This document shows, one piece after another, positions 42,042 through 54,600 of a stretch of DNA of 64,000 nucleotides. Position numbers and translations under genes: made by a program. The stretch lies in the NCBI GenBank assembly GCA_003117195.1, contig BDSI01000062.1:413726-477725 (forward strand), written 5' to 3'. Numbering within the stretch: the first letter of the stretch is position 1; each line of letters starts with the position of its first letter. A model generated the notes under the pieces. The model was not told the DNA's origin. It did no database searches and worked only from the letters and a program-made list of their open reading frames with translations. Source of the DNA: Eudorina sp. 2006-703-Eu-15 (taxonomy: Eukaryota > Chlorophyta > Chlorophyceae > Chlamydomonadales > Volvocaceae).

Positions 42042-45000
42042 GTGTTCACCAGGGGTATCATTGACAAATGTTGTTGATGCAACTCCTTCATAATATCAGA
42101 GATTGTACTAGCCTTTCTAGGTGTTGCTCTTTCAACCGCGAGTCCGCGATATCATAGCAAAGTATAACTGGTGCCCGTGATATCAAAAACCAGTTTTAGG
42201 CCTTCAGGCGCCTCGTTTACCTGTGCACGCGCTGCCACGCGTCTTCACCAAATTGCATGTCCATTCGGTATGACCGAAAGACCCCCATCTCCAACCGGAC
42301 GATCCAACGCACGGGCTCATGGATGGAAGGCTCCAAGCCATGATATGGTATCTCCAGCACCCACCAAGACTGAGGCAGCTGCGTATCCACCTACCTCCAC
42401 CGGCCTGCACTGCGGGACCTCGACGCATGCCGGCCAATCGGCACGCCCCTTCCCTGACACGTTTGCCACGAGGGACACGGCGCCACGGTGCCACGCCACG
42501 GTGCCCAGGGGCGCCTGGGTCGTTGCTTTGTCGGCCAGGGTTGGCCGGAGGGCTCCGCTGGCGATCTGGTCATCGCGGAGTCATGTACGAGGAGCCCAGG
42601 TACTGCACCCGTACGTACGCGGGTGCCTGGCCAGTATGTCGTGTCACAACTTGTGTGTGACTCACACCCCCAGCGGGCGGCAGATCACCACCACCCGCCG
42701 TCGCAGCCCGCGGGCTGCGGCTGCAACCGCCAGGTGGGTGGAGGGGACTGATTCCCCTAGCTGCTTGCGCGCTGCTAACCCTCGACCGGAGACTGGACGG
42801 ATCTCCCGAACCCTAACCACCCAACCGCTGTCGGTCCAACCGCGAGCCTGCCGCTGTGGCCTGCTCCTTGCGCTCCCAAGGGTCCAAACCACCAAAGTTA
42901 CGGAGGCGCCTCCATACGCAGCGATCTGGGCCCGGTGGATCGCCCGCTCGGGACGACGGGTCCACCCTTACTTGTGACGGTTGCACAAGTAAGGCGGACC
43001 CGGCGGACAGCGCAAAAATAACCGCTGTCCGCCGTCGGTCCCATCTGCCCGACTGCGGCAGTGCTGCAGTGCTGCAGTGCTGCTGCTGTCTGCTGCTTCG
43101 TTGCGTGAATAATGATGTTCCAGGGGATACTCACGCGGGTATGTCATCGGTGACAGCCAAAGCTTCCTCACCAGACACTGCAGCAACGAAATCGCGCCAC
43201 CATGCTTTGTAGCCGCGTTCAAGCAAAACGGCCACGCGCATGGGACACCCGGTCGGCCGGATGATGCAGACACAGCGATGGCGGCCCCCGACACGGATCA
43301 AACGAGTGCCTTGGGCACATACCGTATCGGATATCAATGCAATGGAGGTACGTATTGCGTCTTATGCAATGTAACCCGTAGTATAAGACGTTCCCGCTGG
43401 ACGAGCAGCCCACCGGTGGGTGGGTATCGCCATCTCGCCTCGCCGCCTGCTATCCGACTACAATGCCCCTCAGGTTCCCGGAGTGTAAAAACAGGCGAAC
43501 CCAACCGATCTGCCCCCTTACGAAACGCGTCTTCGGCCAATCAAATACACGACCTCGTCACCTCGACCTCTGCTGGATCCCCTTGAGACACGGAAAGGTA
43601 TAGCCTCGCGGCAAAACCTACAGACCCCCCTCCTTCCGTACCTGCAGTGCGTACAAATCGTACACACGGCCCTTTCACGCGCCCACATATCTCTCTTCAA
43701 CACGTCAAGGCCCAAAACACACCCACCTCACGACAACAAACATTGACGATACGCAACGCGGTACGTACGTATGTAGGTAACGTTGGCGTGTAAGTCCTTG
43801 ACCCGGTTAGCAGTACAGTACGGTATGTCATATGATAGAACACAGGTGTAAGGCAACGTTGATTCTTTCCCCGTCAGCAGTACAGTACGGTATGTCGTAT
43901 GGTATAACACACGCGTCAGGCAAGTCGCCCCCATGACCAATGTAATCAAATCGTCAATAGGAAGAAAGTAGGTAAAAGTAAAGCAGGTATGATGTAAACA
44001 CACATATAATCCAGAGACACCGGAGACACATATGATATACTACCCGAATGCCACTCCACACATCACGCCGCACAGCTGATGAGCTGCTAGCTAGGCCCTG
44101 CGCATCCCCTTACTCGCCAGCCCGTCGTCCTTTCGTTTTGCCAATGCTGCGCCTCCTGCTGTGCGCGCTACCGGCCCACCTAAGACTCCTTCCCCGGGGC
44201 CGCACGCACGCACCACCGCCGTCATCACCATCATCATCGTCGGCCCCTGTCCGCATGGCCCCGCCGCGGGGCGCCGCCCGCCCCGCGGCGCCGCCCACAT
44301 AGCGTTCTCCCGCCCAACAACGCCCCTGCAGCCTCCCGAAGACGACACACGGGTCGGGCGGGTTTCTCCGCTACACATTTAAGTCTGTGGGTTCCTTTTT
44401 CCTAATCACGCAAGTCTGTCCGCAGCCCCCCTGGAGCCGCCCAGCGTCTGCCGCCCTGGAGCAATCTCAAGAGCCCCAACCGTACTGCGGCGCACGTGCT
44501 GGGTGGCCTCCTGACTTGCCTCCCGACTTGCCTCCCGACTTGCCTCCCGACCGGGCGGCCAGCTACAGCTGAGGGCCGGCCGAGTGCGTGCTACAGCTCC
44601 CACCTGACGATGCATGAGGGCCAGCCCGCCGCCCGCGGCCCCCCCTTTCCTCAACAAATAATCAGAGCCCCGGCCTTTCTTTCCCGGCCTCGTCCTTGAC
44701 CAGCAGGCGCCCGGGCAGCGCAGGACGACGCACGGACGCCGAACAGCGTGATACCACATGGGCCGCGGTACGGTCGGTCGCCGGGTGGGAGAAGGCTCTG
44801 AGGGTGTCGAGCCCAGCCAGCTTGTCTGAAGCTCCCAGCGTAGCCCAGCCCAGCCAGCTGTTCCGAAGCAGCCAGCCCAGCTGTCCGGAAGCTGTTCCGA
44901 AGGAGCACGTCCGCGGCGTCGCCACTGCCAGCTTGCATCGGTCCGAGCGAGTGCGGCGGTCTCGCCGGGGGCCGTCCTCAGTATCACCATCGACAGCTTC

Positions 45001-45487
45001 CTCTCAGTACCGCCCCGCAGCCTTCCTCGGCGACGTCCCTCGCAGCGGCTGCTGTTGCTGCTGCATGGTTCGCCGCAGCGTGTTGGCGGTGGTGATGTAG
45101 TTGGTGAAGCTGCGGCGGGGGAGGGGCGTGGGGGGTGGGTGGGTGGGGTGCAACTGGCGTGAGGGCGCGTCGTGCGTGGCCTTGCATTGGCCTATTCGTA
45201 CAGACCGGGGGTGCCCAGCTCCCCTGTCCCAAGTAAGAAGTAACTTGGGCCTTCGAAACGCGAACATACGTGCAGGTAGAATGTTCAGAGACACCAACGT
45301 GCGCGCTGGTAGTATGCGACGCGTGGGGGACCTGAAGTCGTGCTGGAGACGTCGTCCGGCTGTAGGGCCGGGTGGGTCCTGGGTCACTCCAGGCCATCCT
45401 AGCCCCGGGGGCCACGTGTCCGCCAAGCGATGTCGTGCCCTAGGATGCGGTTCCAAACGCACACGCACACGCGCTACGACCTGCTGC
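42042..45487. other. Gene-poor, repeat-like stretch
   Basis: No supported gene. 42,260-43,100 has long open frames on both strands but no recognisable domain, and part resembles 7.77-7.83 kb, so it is probably old dispersed repeat. At 43,809-43,922 a block beginning CAGTACAGTACGGTATGTC occurs twice. 44,508-44,560 holds three to four 14-bp CCCGACTTGCCTCC units. A CAGCTGTCCGGAAGC-rich patch lies at 44,815-44,905. Confidence 0.45.
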
Positions 45488-46005
45488 TCACCTCTTTTCG
45501 TTGAAGGTTTGCCCTGGAAGCTGGGTGAACTCGTGCTTTCTCTGCGATGCAAGACCGCCCATGGCAAAGGGAGGCGAGAAGGGACGTGTTGAATTAGTTG
45601 CATACGCACCGATGGATGCAGTGGTAAACGTTCGTAACCTGTCGGTTTGCTTCACAGGGTAAAGGCAGGTAGCGGCCTTCAATGGGGCAAACAGACAGGC
45701 CGCGGTGCCCCTGCTTACATTGAAGTTAATCACATGGATTCCAACTTCTTCATGTGTCTTGTAATGGTGTTTCCTGTGGTATGTGGGGTTGGCAATTGTA
45801 GCGGTTGCAAGGAAAATGTCGCGCAGAAGACATGCCGTTCGCCCCACCTGTCAATGCCACTCTGCACAGCTTCCCGTGCGCCAAAGCCAATATCTCCCAC
45901 ACGAACTGTGCGGACAGGCATGCTTGGAAGTGACGCAGCGGCTTGCAACGCATAGTCACTTGAATCCTTGGGCTGAAGAACAAAGCTAGACACGAACGGA
46001 TCCAT
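45488..46005 (-). CDS. Small two-exon gene, unknown
   Basis: Exon 1 is 46005-45848 (ATG start) and exon 2 is 45638-45488 (stop). The intron of 209 bp has a GTGGGG donor and a GACAG acceptor, and the phases agree (2 then 1), giving 102 residues. The product begins MDPFVSSFVLQPKDSS, has an interior VRTVRVGDIGFGAREAVQSG and ends PPFAMGGLASQRKHEFTQLP plus about nine residues. It has no signal peptide, transmembrane helix or low-complexity run, unlike the shadow frames around it. I do not recognise the family. It is divergent from the SGF11-like gene with about 400 bp between the starts, so the two may share a promoter region. Composition and splice fit support it moderately. Confidence 0.4.
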
Positions 46006-46402
46006 TTTAATTTGTGAGTTGTGACGCAGATGCCTATTGAAGTAGTAGAGGACGCCCCGCGTTCTTTTGTTTACAGCATTTTCATGCCGTACAGTCGTTC
46101 CCTTCTGTCCGTTTCATTAACCAAACATTTGTAAAGTTGAAGCCCCTGCTGCATTCTATTATGCCGTAGCATTGCTTGTTGCGGGGGAGGAACAGCCAAC
46201 GCCCGCCAGGATTCCCTCGAAAGGGGCTCGGCACTTGAGAAATGTGTCGAGCCCCAGAGTAAATCAGAACCGTTGTCAGCCATCCAGCTGCACAGATTTC
46301 CACGGCGCGGGCCGCTCCTCCGGCCGGGGCTTACGACATCGGTCCAGCAGCGCGGGCTGAAGCTCCGCGCGGCGCAGGACGCTATCGGGCCGGGGCGTAT
46401 GC
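46006..46402. promoter_or_regulatory. Putative divergent promoter region
   Basis: This 397-bp gap separates two divergent starts (46,005 minus and 46,403 plus). No specific site is recognised. The assignment is by position only. Confidence 0.3.
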
Positions 46403-47002
46403 ATGTCTACGCGTAAGGGTTCAGGCCCACAGACTCGTCCCCAGATCACCGAGGAGGACCTGCTCAGGCGGCAGATAAGTATACTGCAGTCGTTCAAAGG
46501 TCTTCTGAACAACGAGGCGTCCGTGGCAGCCCAAACCGTCGCCGCATTCAGCGACCTCCTAGACGACTGCATCCTCGACGTGGCGCAGGAGGTGCACCGG
46601 GAGGCTCGGACCGGGACGTTGCCGTCCCCCTACGACACCACCGCCGGCTTCGCCGGCGGCGCTAGCACCAGCCAGGCCGCCGCCGCCGCCGCCGGAGGCG
46701 GTGCCGCCGGCGACGGCGACGGTGCCGCCGGCGACGGCGCAGCCCACGATCAGCTCTCACCGGGCGCCGGGCCCAGCGGCCGGCCTCCGGCCCCCGCGAC
46801 GGGGACCTCCAAGCCCGGCGCGCGCGGGGCGGTGGACGTGTTCGGGCAGAGCCACCCGGCCAAGGCAACGGACGTGGTGACGTGTCGCAACTGCCGGCGG
46901 CAGGTGCAGGCGGGCAGCTTCGCGCCGCACCTGGAGAAGTGCATGGGCAAGGGGCGAGCGGCGGCGCGCACGGCCAGCCGACGGATGCAGGGGCAGTCCT
47001 GA
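46403..47002 (+). CDS. SGF11: SAGA-associated factor 11 (SGF11)-like, DUB-module zinc-finger protein
   Basis: A single open exon of 199 codons. The N-terminal half is helical (EEDLLRRQISILQSFKGLLN ... DLLDDCILDVAQEVHREART), as expected for the helix by which SGF11 threads into the SAGA deubiquitinase module. The C-terminal zinc finger reads VTCRNCRRQVQAGSFAPHLE, then KCMGKGRAAARTASRR. This has the Cys-x2-Cys ... His-x3-Cys ligands (C, C, H of APHLE, C of KCMG) and the basic tail that in yeast and animals contacts the nucleosome acidic patch. The protein would activate the USP22/UBP8-type protease that removes ubiquitin from histone H2B. A Gly/Ala/Asp-rich linker of about 60 residues separates the two parts. 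A TGTAA, the usual volvocine polyadenylation signal, lies at 47,764-47,768. Confidence 0.85.
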   Translation: MSTRKGSGPQTRPQITEEDLLRRQISILQSFKGLLNNEASVAAQTVAAFSDLLDDCILDVAQEVHREARTGTLPSPYDTTAGFAGGASTSQAAAAAAGGGAAGDGDGAAGDGAAHDQLSPGAGPSGRPPAPATGTSKPGARGAVDVFGQSHPAKATDVVTCRNCRRQVQAGSFAPHLEKCMGKGRAAARTASRRMQGQS

Positions 47003-48233
47003 GGCCAGGTTGTCCGTGGGGATCCCTCAACACTCCAGGGAAGTCGCGGGAGGGGCCTGAGGCCGGGTCCAGGGAGGCCTCGGGATGCCCAGTTGGAGGA
47101 GCGGGGCGCGGGCGGGCGGGCTCGGCTTTGCCGTGACGGTTGTTGACGGTTGGCGGTTGCTCTCCTGCTGCGCCGCCTTGGGGCTCGACTGGCACCGGCA
47201 GATGTCTGTCAGCCCAGCTATCTAGCTGGGCGCGTTGAGAGAGAGGGGCAGATAGTCAGAGAGTCGGTGGTGCGAAGCATTATGAAGCGTCGTCCGATAG
47301 CCGCGTGCGGTCGGCGCTGATTGATGGTTCAGGGCAGCTGAGCAGCTGTGTGTTGGGACAGGGCGGTGGAGGCGGCGGCGGCGGCGGCGGAGGTGGTGGC
47401 TCTGCCGGGTGTGTGACCCTGGACCCTGGGTCCCGCCCTGCCGTACAGCGCGCGGAGAGCTGCCACCGCGTTTGGGCCCACGGAGGGTGACCCCGGGGGG
47501 ATGTCGCGGGTAGCGGCAGGGCGCGCGGGCGGGCGCCGGGCGGGGCAGTCTGCGTCGATGGGATCAATCCGGGGAGGGCTGCGCCCTGCGTGATGGGTTA
47601 TGGGTGTTTGCAGCGGATGGATCCCTGACACGCACGAGGCGACGGCGGCGCCCCGAGGCAGCGGTTTGGGTCGGCTGAACCTATACTTCGAAGCTGTTTG
47701 GGTCGGCAGGCGGAGCTGAACCTGTATGTACTTCGAAGCGTTGGTTCCGTCGCTAAAGGGTCGTGTAAAATGTTTGATGTCTGTACAGCACCGTGCGCGA
47801 CCTGGGGGCGAGAACCAAGGATTGAGCTGGGAAGGACGGATGCAGTGGGTTAAAACCGGCAGAAATCGGCAGATTTCAGTTAGGCAGAGTAAGAAATTGG
47901 GAGGTACAGGACTTCGGGAGAATGGCCGTTATTGAAGTTGTGGTGCGAGTACCGATGATATATGCAGGACGTGCCTTCGTGGATGCCATAGGTATGGGGT
48001 GCTGGTTCGAGGAATTCTGCAAGGTGACACTGTAAGGGCAAAATACCGTTGCCAGTTTCGGGGTGAAGCCCATCGGAATGCGGTTGTACGTGTTGATAAC
48101 GGTCACTTGACGAGCTGCAAGGGCCCTGGCCTCGCAGAGATACTCGAGGATACGGCAAATGCAAGGGCAGTAATTAATTCTATATATCTACAACAGTGAT
48201 AAGCATTCGTGCTGCGTGCATTATCATATTAAA
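47003..48233. other. 3' region of the SGF11-like gene and upstream region of the next gene
   Basis: Contains a GGCGGC run (47,366-47,400), a duplicated block with GAACCT then ACTTCGAAGC (47,677-47,737), and the TGTAA at 47,764. Short open frames at 47,876-48,199 on both strands are moderately even in composition but show no domain. They may be leader sequence of the next gene. Confidence 0.4.
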
Positions 48234-51200
48234 ATGTCCGACACGACGCCGACGACAACGACGTCCACCGAAGCGGAGCTCCATGACCCTCAAGGAATAT
48301 TGCTGTATTACAAATATGTACCTCTGCAAGGACATGCAGCCGAACATGTCGCAGACTTCTACAGCGAAATGTGCAGCCGGCTTTGCCTTACGGGGAGGAT
48401 AAGAGTTGCGCGAGATGGCGTTAACGTGACGGTAAGATGTCATAGTCCGTAATCCCTATGTCAGATGGCATGATTGTGGAATACATCTCCGGGGTGTCGG
48501 CTGAAGGCTGATGTACAGGGGTTGCTCGTTAAATGGCTCCACTGCAGTGCCTGACTCTGGAGCGATAGCCAACGTCAGCATCATAAGAACGTTTAAAACC
48601 AAATTGCTTGAGCACAGTCATTCTGGATCCTGAAACTGGCAAGAACACCAGCTCACAGCTGTCATGCGCAGCCCCCAGCAGCTTCCGCAAACCCCATCTC
48701 GGCTCGTGGCCTCTTCTTTGCAATTTTCGCTGCTCTTATTACCGTGCACACATGTCAGCCCTGTGCGGCGGGCGCACCCGGTTCGTACGGCACCGTACCA
48801 CCACCACTTCCTCATGGGCCAGGTCGGCGGCTCTATGGGCGCGCTCCGCGCCCACATCGACGAGGTGACCCAGCACCCACTGCTCCAGGGCGGTGACATA
48901 GACTTCAAGCTGGCGGCCTCGGGCGGGGCCCGCAATGAGGTCACCAGATCCGAAACCAAGATGGACCGCCTGGTTGTACGGCAGTGTGAGGTAAGGGGGA
49001 TCGTCCCAGCAGCGGCTTAAGAACGCAGCGGCAGCGGCGGCTGCGGCTGCGGCTGCGGCTGCGGCTGCGGCTGCGGCTGCGGCTGCGGCTGCGGCTGCGG
49101 CTGCGGCTGCGGCTGCGGCTGCAGAGCGTCACGCCCCGACGACGATGAGGGGAGGGGTAGGAGGGGAACGTTCCATGAGGGCGGTGGTGCGGTGCAGCGG
49201 AGGACCGCGGAGGCGGGGGTCCTGAATCCTAGGGTATGCGGACAAGAGGTGCGTGGCGCCGCCTTTTATGTGCTATCCTGTGAATCGTGCACCCGCCCGC
49301 CCGGCATGGGAGGGCAGTCAACCCGCCCCTTCCCTTCGCTTCTACAGCAGGCAAAGGCAAATCAGCCAACCAAGCTAACCAACCAAACCATTAGCTGGCC
49401 AACCATTTGTGCTCCTCGGGCCGCTCTCCTTAATCCCTCTCGCGCACCGCAGGAGTTGGTGACGCTGGGTCCGCTTGCGCGGCACCGCGCCGACCCGCGG
49501 GTCAGCACCGCCCCCCACCTCACCCCGGACCAGTTCCACGAGCTCCTGCGGCAAGCGGCCGCCCCTGGAGCTGCTGCTGCGGCGGCAGGGGCGGGTGGGC
49601 ACCCCGGCCCTCTGGAGGAGGTCAAGGCCGCCGCCGGGCCGGACGTCACTACCGCGGGGGCCGGCTGCAGCGGCGGTGGGGACGTCGGTGGCAGCACCGG
49701 TTGTGCTTTGACGGAACCAGCCGCTCCGAAACCAGCAGGCGCCGACAGCACTTTTAGCGCTGTGGGCGCTCCGGAACCAGCGGGCGAGGTGGTCCTGCTG
49801 GACGCCAGGAACATCTACGAGACGCGCATCGGCCACTTCGACGTAGTGAGTGCCGTACCTATAGTCCGGTACGAAGACCATCGGCGGATGCCGTGCCGGC
49901 CGCGGGGGAGGCGGAGCCGAGGGGTGAAGATTGTGATTAGTTGGCCAGAACACCAGTTGGACTGGCGTTCATTTGAAATCTTAGATGCACGGCCAATGGG
50001 AGGGATCCTCCATTTAAGGAGGGGAAGAGGTATCTCACCCCTCCCCCCCTTGCGCCCCCTCTCTTCCTTGGGTCCCTCTCCCTGTCCCCGCCCCCCTCCC
50101 TCCCGCCCCCGCTCCGCCGCTCCCCTGAGAGCCCCCAGCTACCCAGCCCTGATATCCGCCGGCCCCACTCTCCTCCTTTGTGCCCCTCGGCCCTTCCTCG
50201 ACCCCGCCCCCCTCCCCTCCCGCTGCACCGCTGCGCCGCTCTGCCATCCCCCCCAGAGCCCGCAGGTGCCCACCCTGGACCCCCAGACCCGCTGCTTCAG
50301 CGACCTGCCCGCCTGGCTGGACGCCCACGAGGCGAAGCTCCGGAACCGAACCGTGCTCATGTACTGCACGGGCGGGGTGCGCTGCGAGCGCGCGTCGGCG
50401 TACCTACGGGAGAAGGGGCCCGAGTTCAGCCGAGTGTTCCAACTGAGCGGTGGGTGGGCGGGTCCGTGGGCGGGTTGGTAGGGGTCCGTGGGTCGGTGGG
50501 TCGGTGGATCCGTGGGTCCGTTGGCCCGCTGTTCAGTGGGTCGGTGGGTCGGTGGGTCCGTTGGCCCGCAGGTCAGTGGGTCGGTGGGTCGGTGGTTCAA
50601 GGGGGCAACGGCTAGGGGCGAGGCCCGGAGGGTATGGGGCAGCCTGAGGCTTGACCAGGGTCAAGTATTGGTCAGGGCTCTAGGGTTTCGTGATAGCAAG
50701 CTCTCGTTCGGCCACGTTCGGCCGATGTAATGGCATGACAGACGGAACGTTCGCGTTCCGGGAACGCGTCAGGAACGGTAGGCCTGAAGGGGGCCGGTGC
50801 GGCTCTTAATGTGTGAATACCCTGGACCCAGCTGGCATGCCCTGCCCGCACCGCCACCACCCCGTGGCCCACCCCATGGGGCTGTTTCTCACTCCGTGCC
50901 CTAACGGGGTCCACCTATTTCCTATAACCCGCACCCCAACCCGAACCCACCCCACGGGCCCCTCAGGCGGCATCCAGCGCTACCTGGAGCGCTTCCCGGA
51001 CGGCGGCTTCTTCCGCGGCAAGAACTTCCTGTGAGTGCGGGTACGGCTGTGCAGGATAGGGCCCCTGGAGCATGCCGTACGGACAAGCGCTGTGCCGCGC
51101 ATCGTGCCGCCCACGGCCTCTTCCGTGGGGATTACGTAATAATCCCAGATGAGCAAAATACCGTAATCGTTACAAATCAACACCGAATTCCACCGTATTT

Positions 51201-51619
51201 ATAGTTGTTGTTGGCATTATTCTGTGGGCCGGGAGCCAGAGGTGACATGCGCGTTGAAATCGTGCCTGCCGTACCTGCCGTAGTGACCGCCAGCGGCCTG
51301 TATCCTCTATGGTGGTATGCGTGGTGGCAACACGCGCGGTGTGCTGTCCCCAAACCCGCATTATGCAGGTACGACGACCGGATCGCGGTGGGCCCCCAGG
51401 CGGTGCCGCCCGCGGCCCCGGAGGCGGTGGTGGGGCGCTGCCTCGTGTGCGCCTGCCCCTGGGACGACTACGGCGCCCGACTGAGGTGCAGGTGGGTGCG
51501 GGCAGCCGCGTGGGGGCACCGCGAGCGGGGCGGGGCAGAAGGTGCGGTGTGCAAGCGGGCGCGTGTGGATGAGGGCACCGCTAGCGGGGCGGGGCGGCAG
51601 GCGCGGTGTGCAAGCCGGC

Positions 51620-51667
<48 letters not shown>

Positions 51668-54600
51668 CAAGAGATACGCGGATCACGCACCCCGTGGGTT
51701 CACACGCGCCAGGGCGGTGCTGCCCGAGAGGAGCGCATGGAGCGGCGGGGCCCGCGCGTGTCGTATCTTGTCGTGTCGTGTCGTGTCAGCAGGATAGAGC
51801 CACTCACCTCCGGGCTCCGAAACCCCCTCGGGGCGATGCGAAACCCATCCGAGACCGCCAGCCACTCGTGTGCACTTGCCGGTACAGACACCTGAGGAGG
51901 AGGAGGGGTTGAATTGAAACACCTGGATGATGAAGGTCGATGCTGACACGTGTAGGTCTTCTGCTGACGACCCGCTTGCCCCTTACCGCCTGCACAACCA
52001 ACCTCCCGCGTGCACCTCCCGCACTCTTACGTCCTATCCCAGTCGGTGCCGGCTGCTGCTGCTCGTCTGCGACGCGTGCAACGCAGCGCTGCACCACCAG
52101 GGCCAGCAGGGCCAGCAGGACCAGCCGGGCCAGCAGGGGGAGGAGGAGAAGCAGCAGCAGCAGCAGCGCAGCGAGCAGCACCCGGAGGAGCAGCCATGGG
52201 GGAGACAGCCTCGGGAGCAGCACAGAACGGAGAATCAGCAGCAACAGTCGGACTCAGTGGACTCGCCGACGACTGCGGGCACCAGACCAGGGAGGGTGAT
52301 GTCCCATGGGTCGGCGCAGCCGCACCTCCTCTGCGAGCTGTGCGGCAACAGCAACGACGGCGCCATCGGCGCCGGCGGCGGGTATGGCGTCGGGTACGGC
52401 GTCGGCGACGGCGACAGCCGCGAGCAGCACACGGGTCGAATACCGGAGGGCGGTGACGGAGGCAAGCGCGGCGGCGATGGCTGCGCCGCCGGTCGGGGTC
52501 GTGCGGTCTCTTCCGCGACGGACCCGGTCGCCGCCGCCGCCGCCACCGCGGGCTGTGGCGGCGACGAGAGCGCCGGCCATGATCCCCGTGGGATAGGAAG
52601 GCACGACACGACGGCGACCAGCGACCCAGCCGCCGCTGCCGCCGCCTCTGCAGTGGCGCGCCCGGCGCGTCAGAGTCAGATCGCGGGTGCGGGTGCAGGC
52701 GGAGGCGCGGGCGCGGGTGCGGGTGCCGCGGGGCCTGCCCCGCCTCGGCGGCTGCGCGTCCTGTGCCTCCACGGCTTTCGGCAGACGGGCAAGCAGTTCC
52801 AGGTGGGTCGAGGGTGGGTCGAGGCAATAGGGTGGGTCGAGGGTGGGAGACCGGTGGGAGGAGGTTAGGGAGCGCCTCGCAATCCGGAGGAGGACGTCTA
52901 GGGTTAAAGGTGGTTGGCGTGACATTTATCCCCATATGATCGGAGGTACCGAAGATAGGTCAAGGGCTGGGCGGGGGAGCACAGGGCTGTCCTCGATCGC
53001 ACCCGTACCGTGCCCCGTTAGGGTATGTCAGTGTGTTACGGTGTGTGTTACGGTGTGTCTTAAGTCGGGAACGAGGCGCGTGTACACACAGCGATTGGCC
53101 GCGAATGCCCGCGTCGTGCCCTCCCCCCCATGTCCTCCCAACCATCCGCCCTACACTCTCCGTACGCGCCTGCCCTCGCGAACTCGCCTTCCGTCGGTTC
53201 CTTTCTGCCGCCTCTTCGAGTCCACTTCCGCCTTCGTTCGCACCTCTTCGTGACGCATACAGCCTACCGACCGTGTACGACTCGGCTCGGTGCGTTCCTC
53301 GCCTTCCTCGTACGTACTGCCTTGATTTCACCGATGCACTGTTGAACGCGCTGCGCCCACCTCGCACTCTCCTCTCTACCCTTGTCTTGTCGCTGCATTA
53401 ACGACTACTGTTCCTGCCCCACCTTCGCATTCACCGTGTCTCGTCCCAAACCGCACGGCACGTTGTACGGAACGTACGGCACATGCTCAGGGCCGTACCT
53501 GCGCCCTGCGTAAGAAACTGCGGGACCTGGCGGACTTTGTGTTTGTGGACGCGCCGCACACGCTGCCGTACTTCGTCAAGGCGTACCCGCCGGCGACCGC
53601 CGCGCCGCGCGACGTGTGCGACGAGGGCGGTGTATACGTCGGCGGCGCCGACGACGGCGGCGCAGAGGCCGAGGCGCTGGCGGCAGACCTGGAGGAGGCG
53701 ATGGCGGCAGTAGTGCTGCTTGACAATGGTGGGTCCAAGGCGGCAGCACATTTGGAGTCGCCGCCGGTGAAGGAAGTGGAAGAGGTAATGGACGCAGCGG
53801 CGGAGCTCGTAGCGGCGGCGCCGCCCCCAGTTGCGGCAAAGCGCGCTTGGCTGCTGCCGCCAGAGCTGTACGGCGGAGCCGCCGCTGCGGTGCAGCCGCT
53901 GCCTGCAGACGGCGTTGGCGACGTCGACGGCGGCGGCCCAGCGGCGGCGGAGCCGCCGCCTCAGCAGGCTAGCAGCTCGTGGCAGGCGGCTCCGTCGTAC
54001 GTGGACGAGCTGCAGTACATGCGGCAGACGGAGGGCTGGACGGAGTCGCTGGCCGCGTTGGAGGAGGCTGTATGGCAGCTGGGGCCCTTTGACGGCGTGT
54101 TCGGCTTCTCGCAGGTACGGCAGCGAGCCATATCAGCTCCTCTCCTTTAGGCACGCCGCATGTATATGTAACGACTAGGCAGGAGCGAGGCATGTGCTCG
54201 TCGGCTGCGCAAACGTCTGTCTTAATCTCTGTGTCTTATCTGCGTGGATATCTGCCTGATCTACCGTTCTTCATCTCTGTCCCTGCCTGTGTGGCACTCT
54301 GATCCTGTGTCGTACCTCGTACCTTCGGCGCCCTAACAAGCTACTACTTACATAGATACGTCCCATCCGCGGGCAGGGGGCCTCGGTGGCTGCAGTCCTC
54401 TGCGCCCTCCAACAGCACCATCGTCAACAGCAACACCACAGGCAACAACCGCAGCAGCATCAGCAGCACCACCGGCAACCACCACAGCAGCAGCATCTGG
54501 AGGGGACCACCCTGGAGGCTGCTGCAACGCCCTCGCCCTCCCCGTCGGTCCCATCTGACGATGGCTCATCAGGAACCAGCAGGGCCTGTGACGCCTCATC

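Noticed and set aside
42171..42977. 268-codon plus frame
   Set aside because: Equally long frames exist on the other strand, no motif is recognisable, and part of the area resembles repeat DNA at 7.8 kb.
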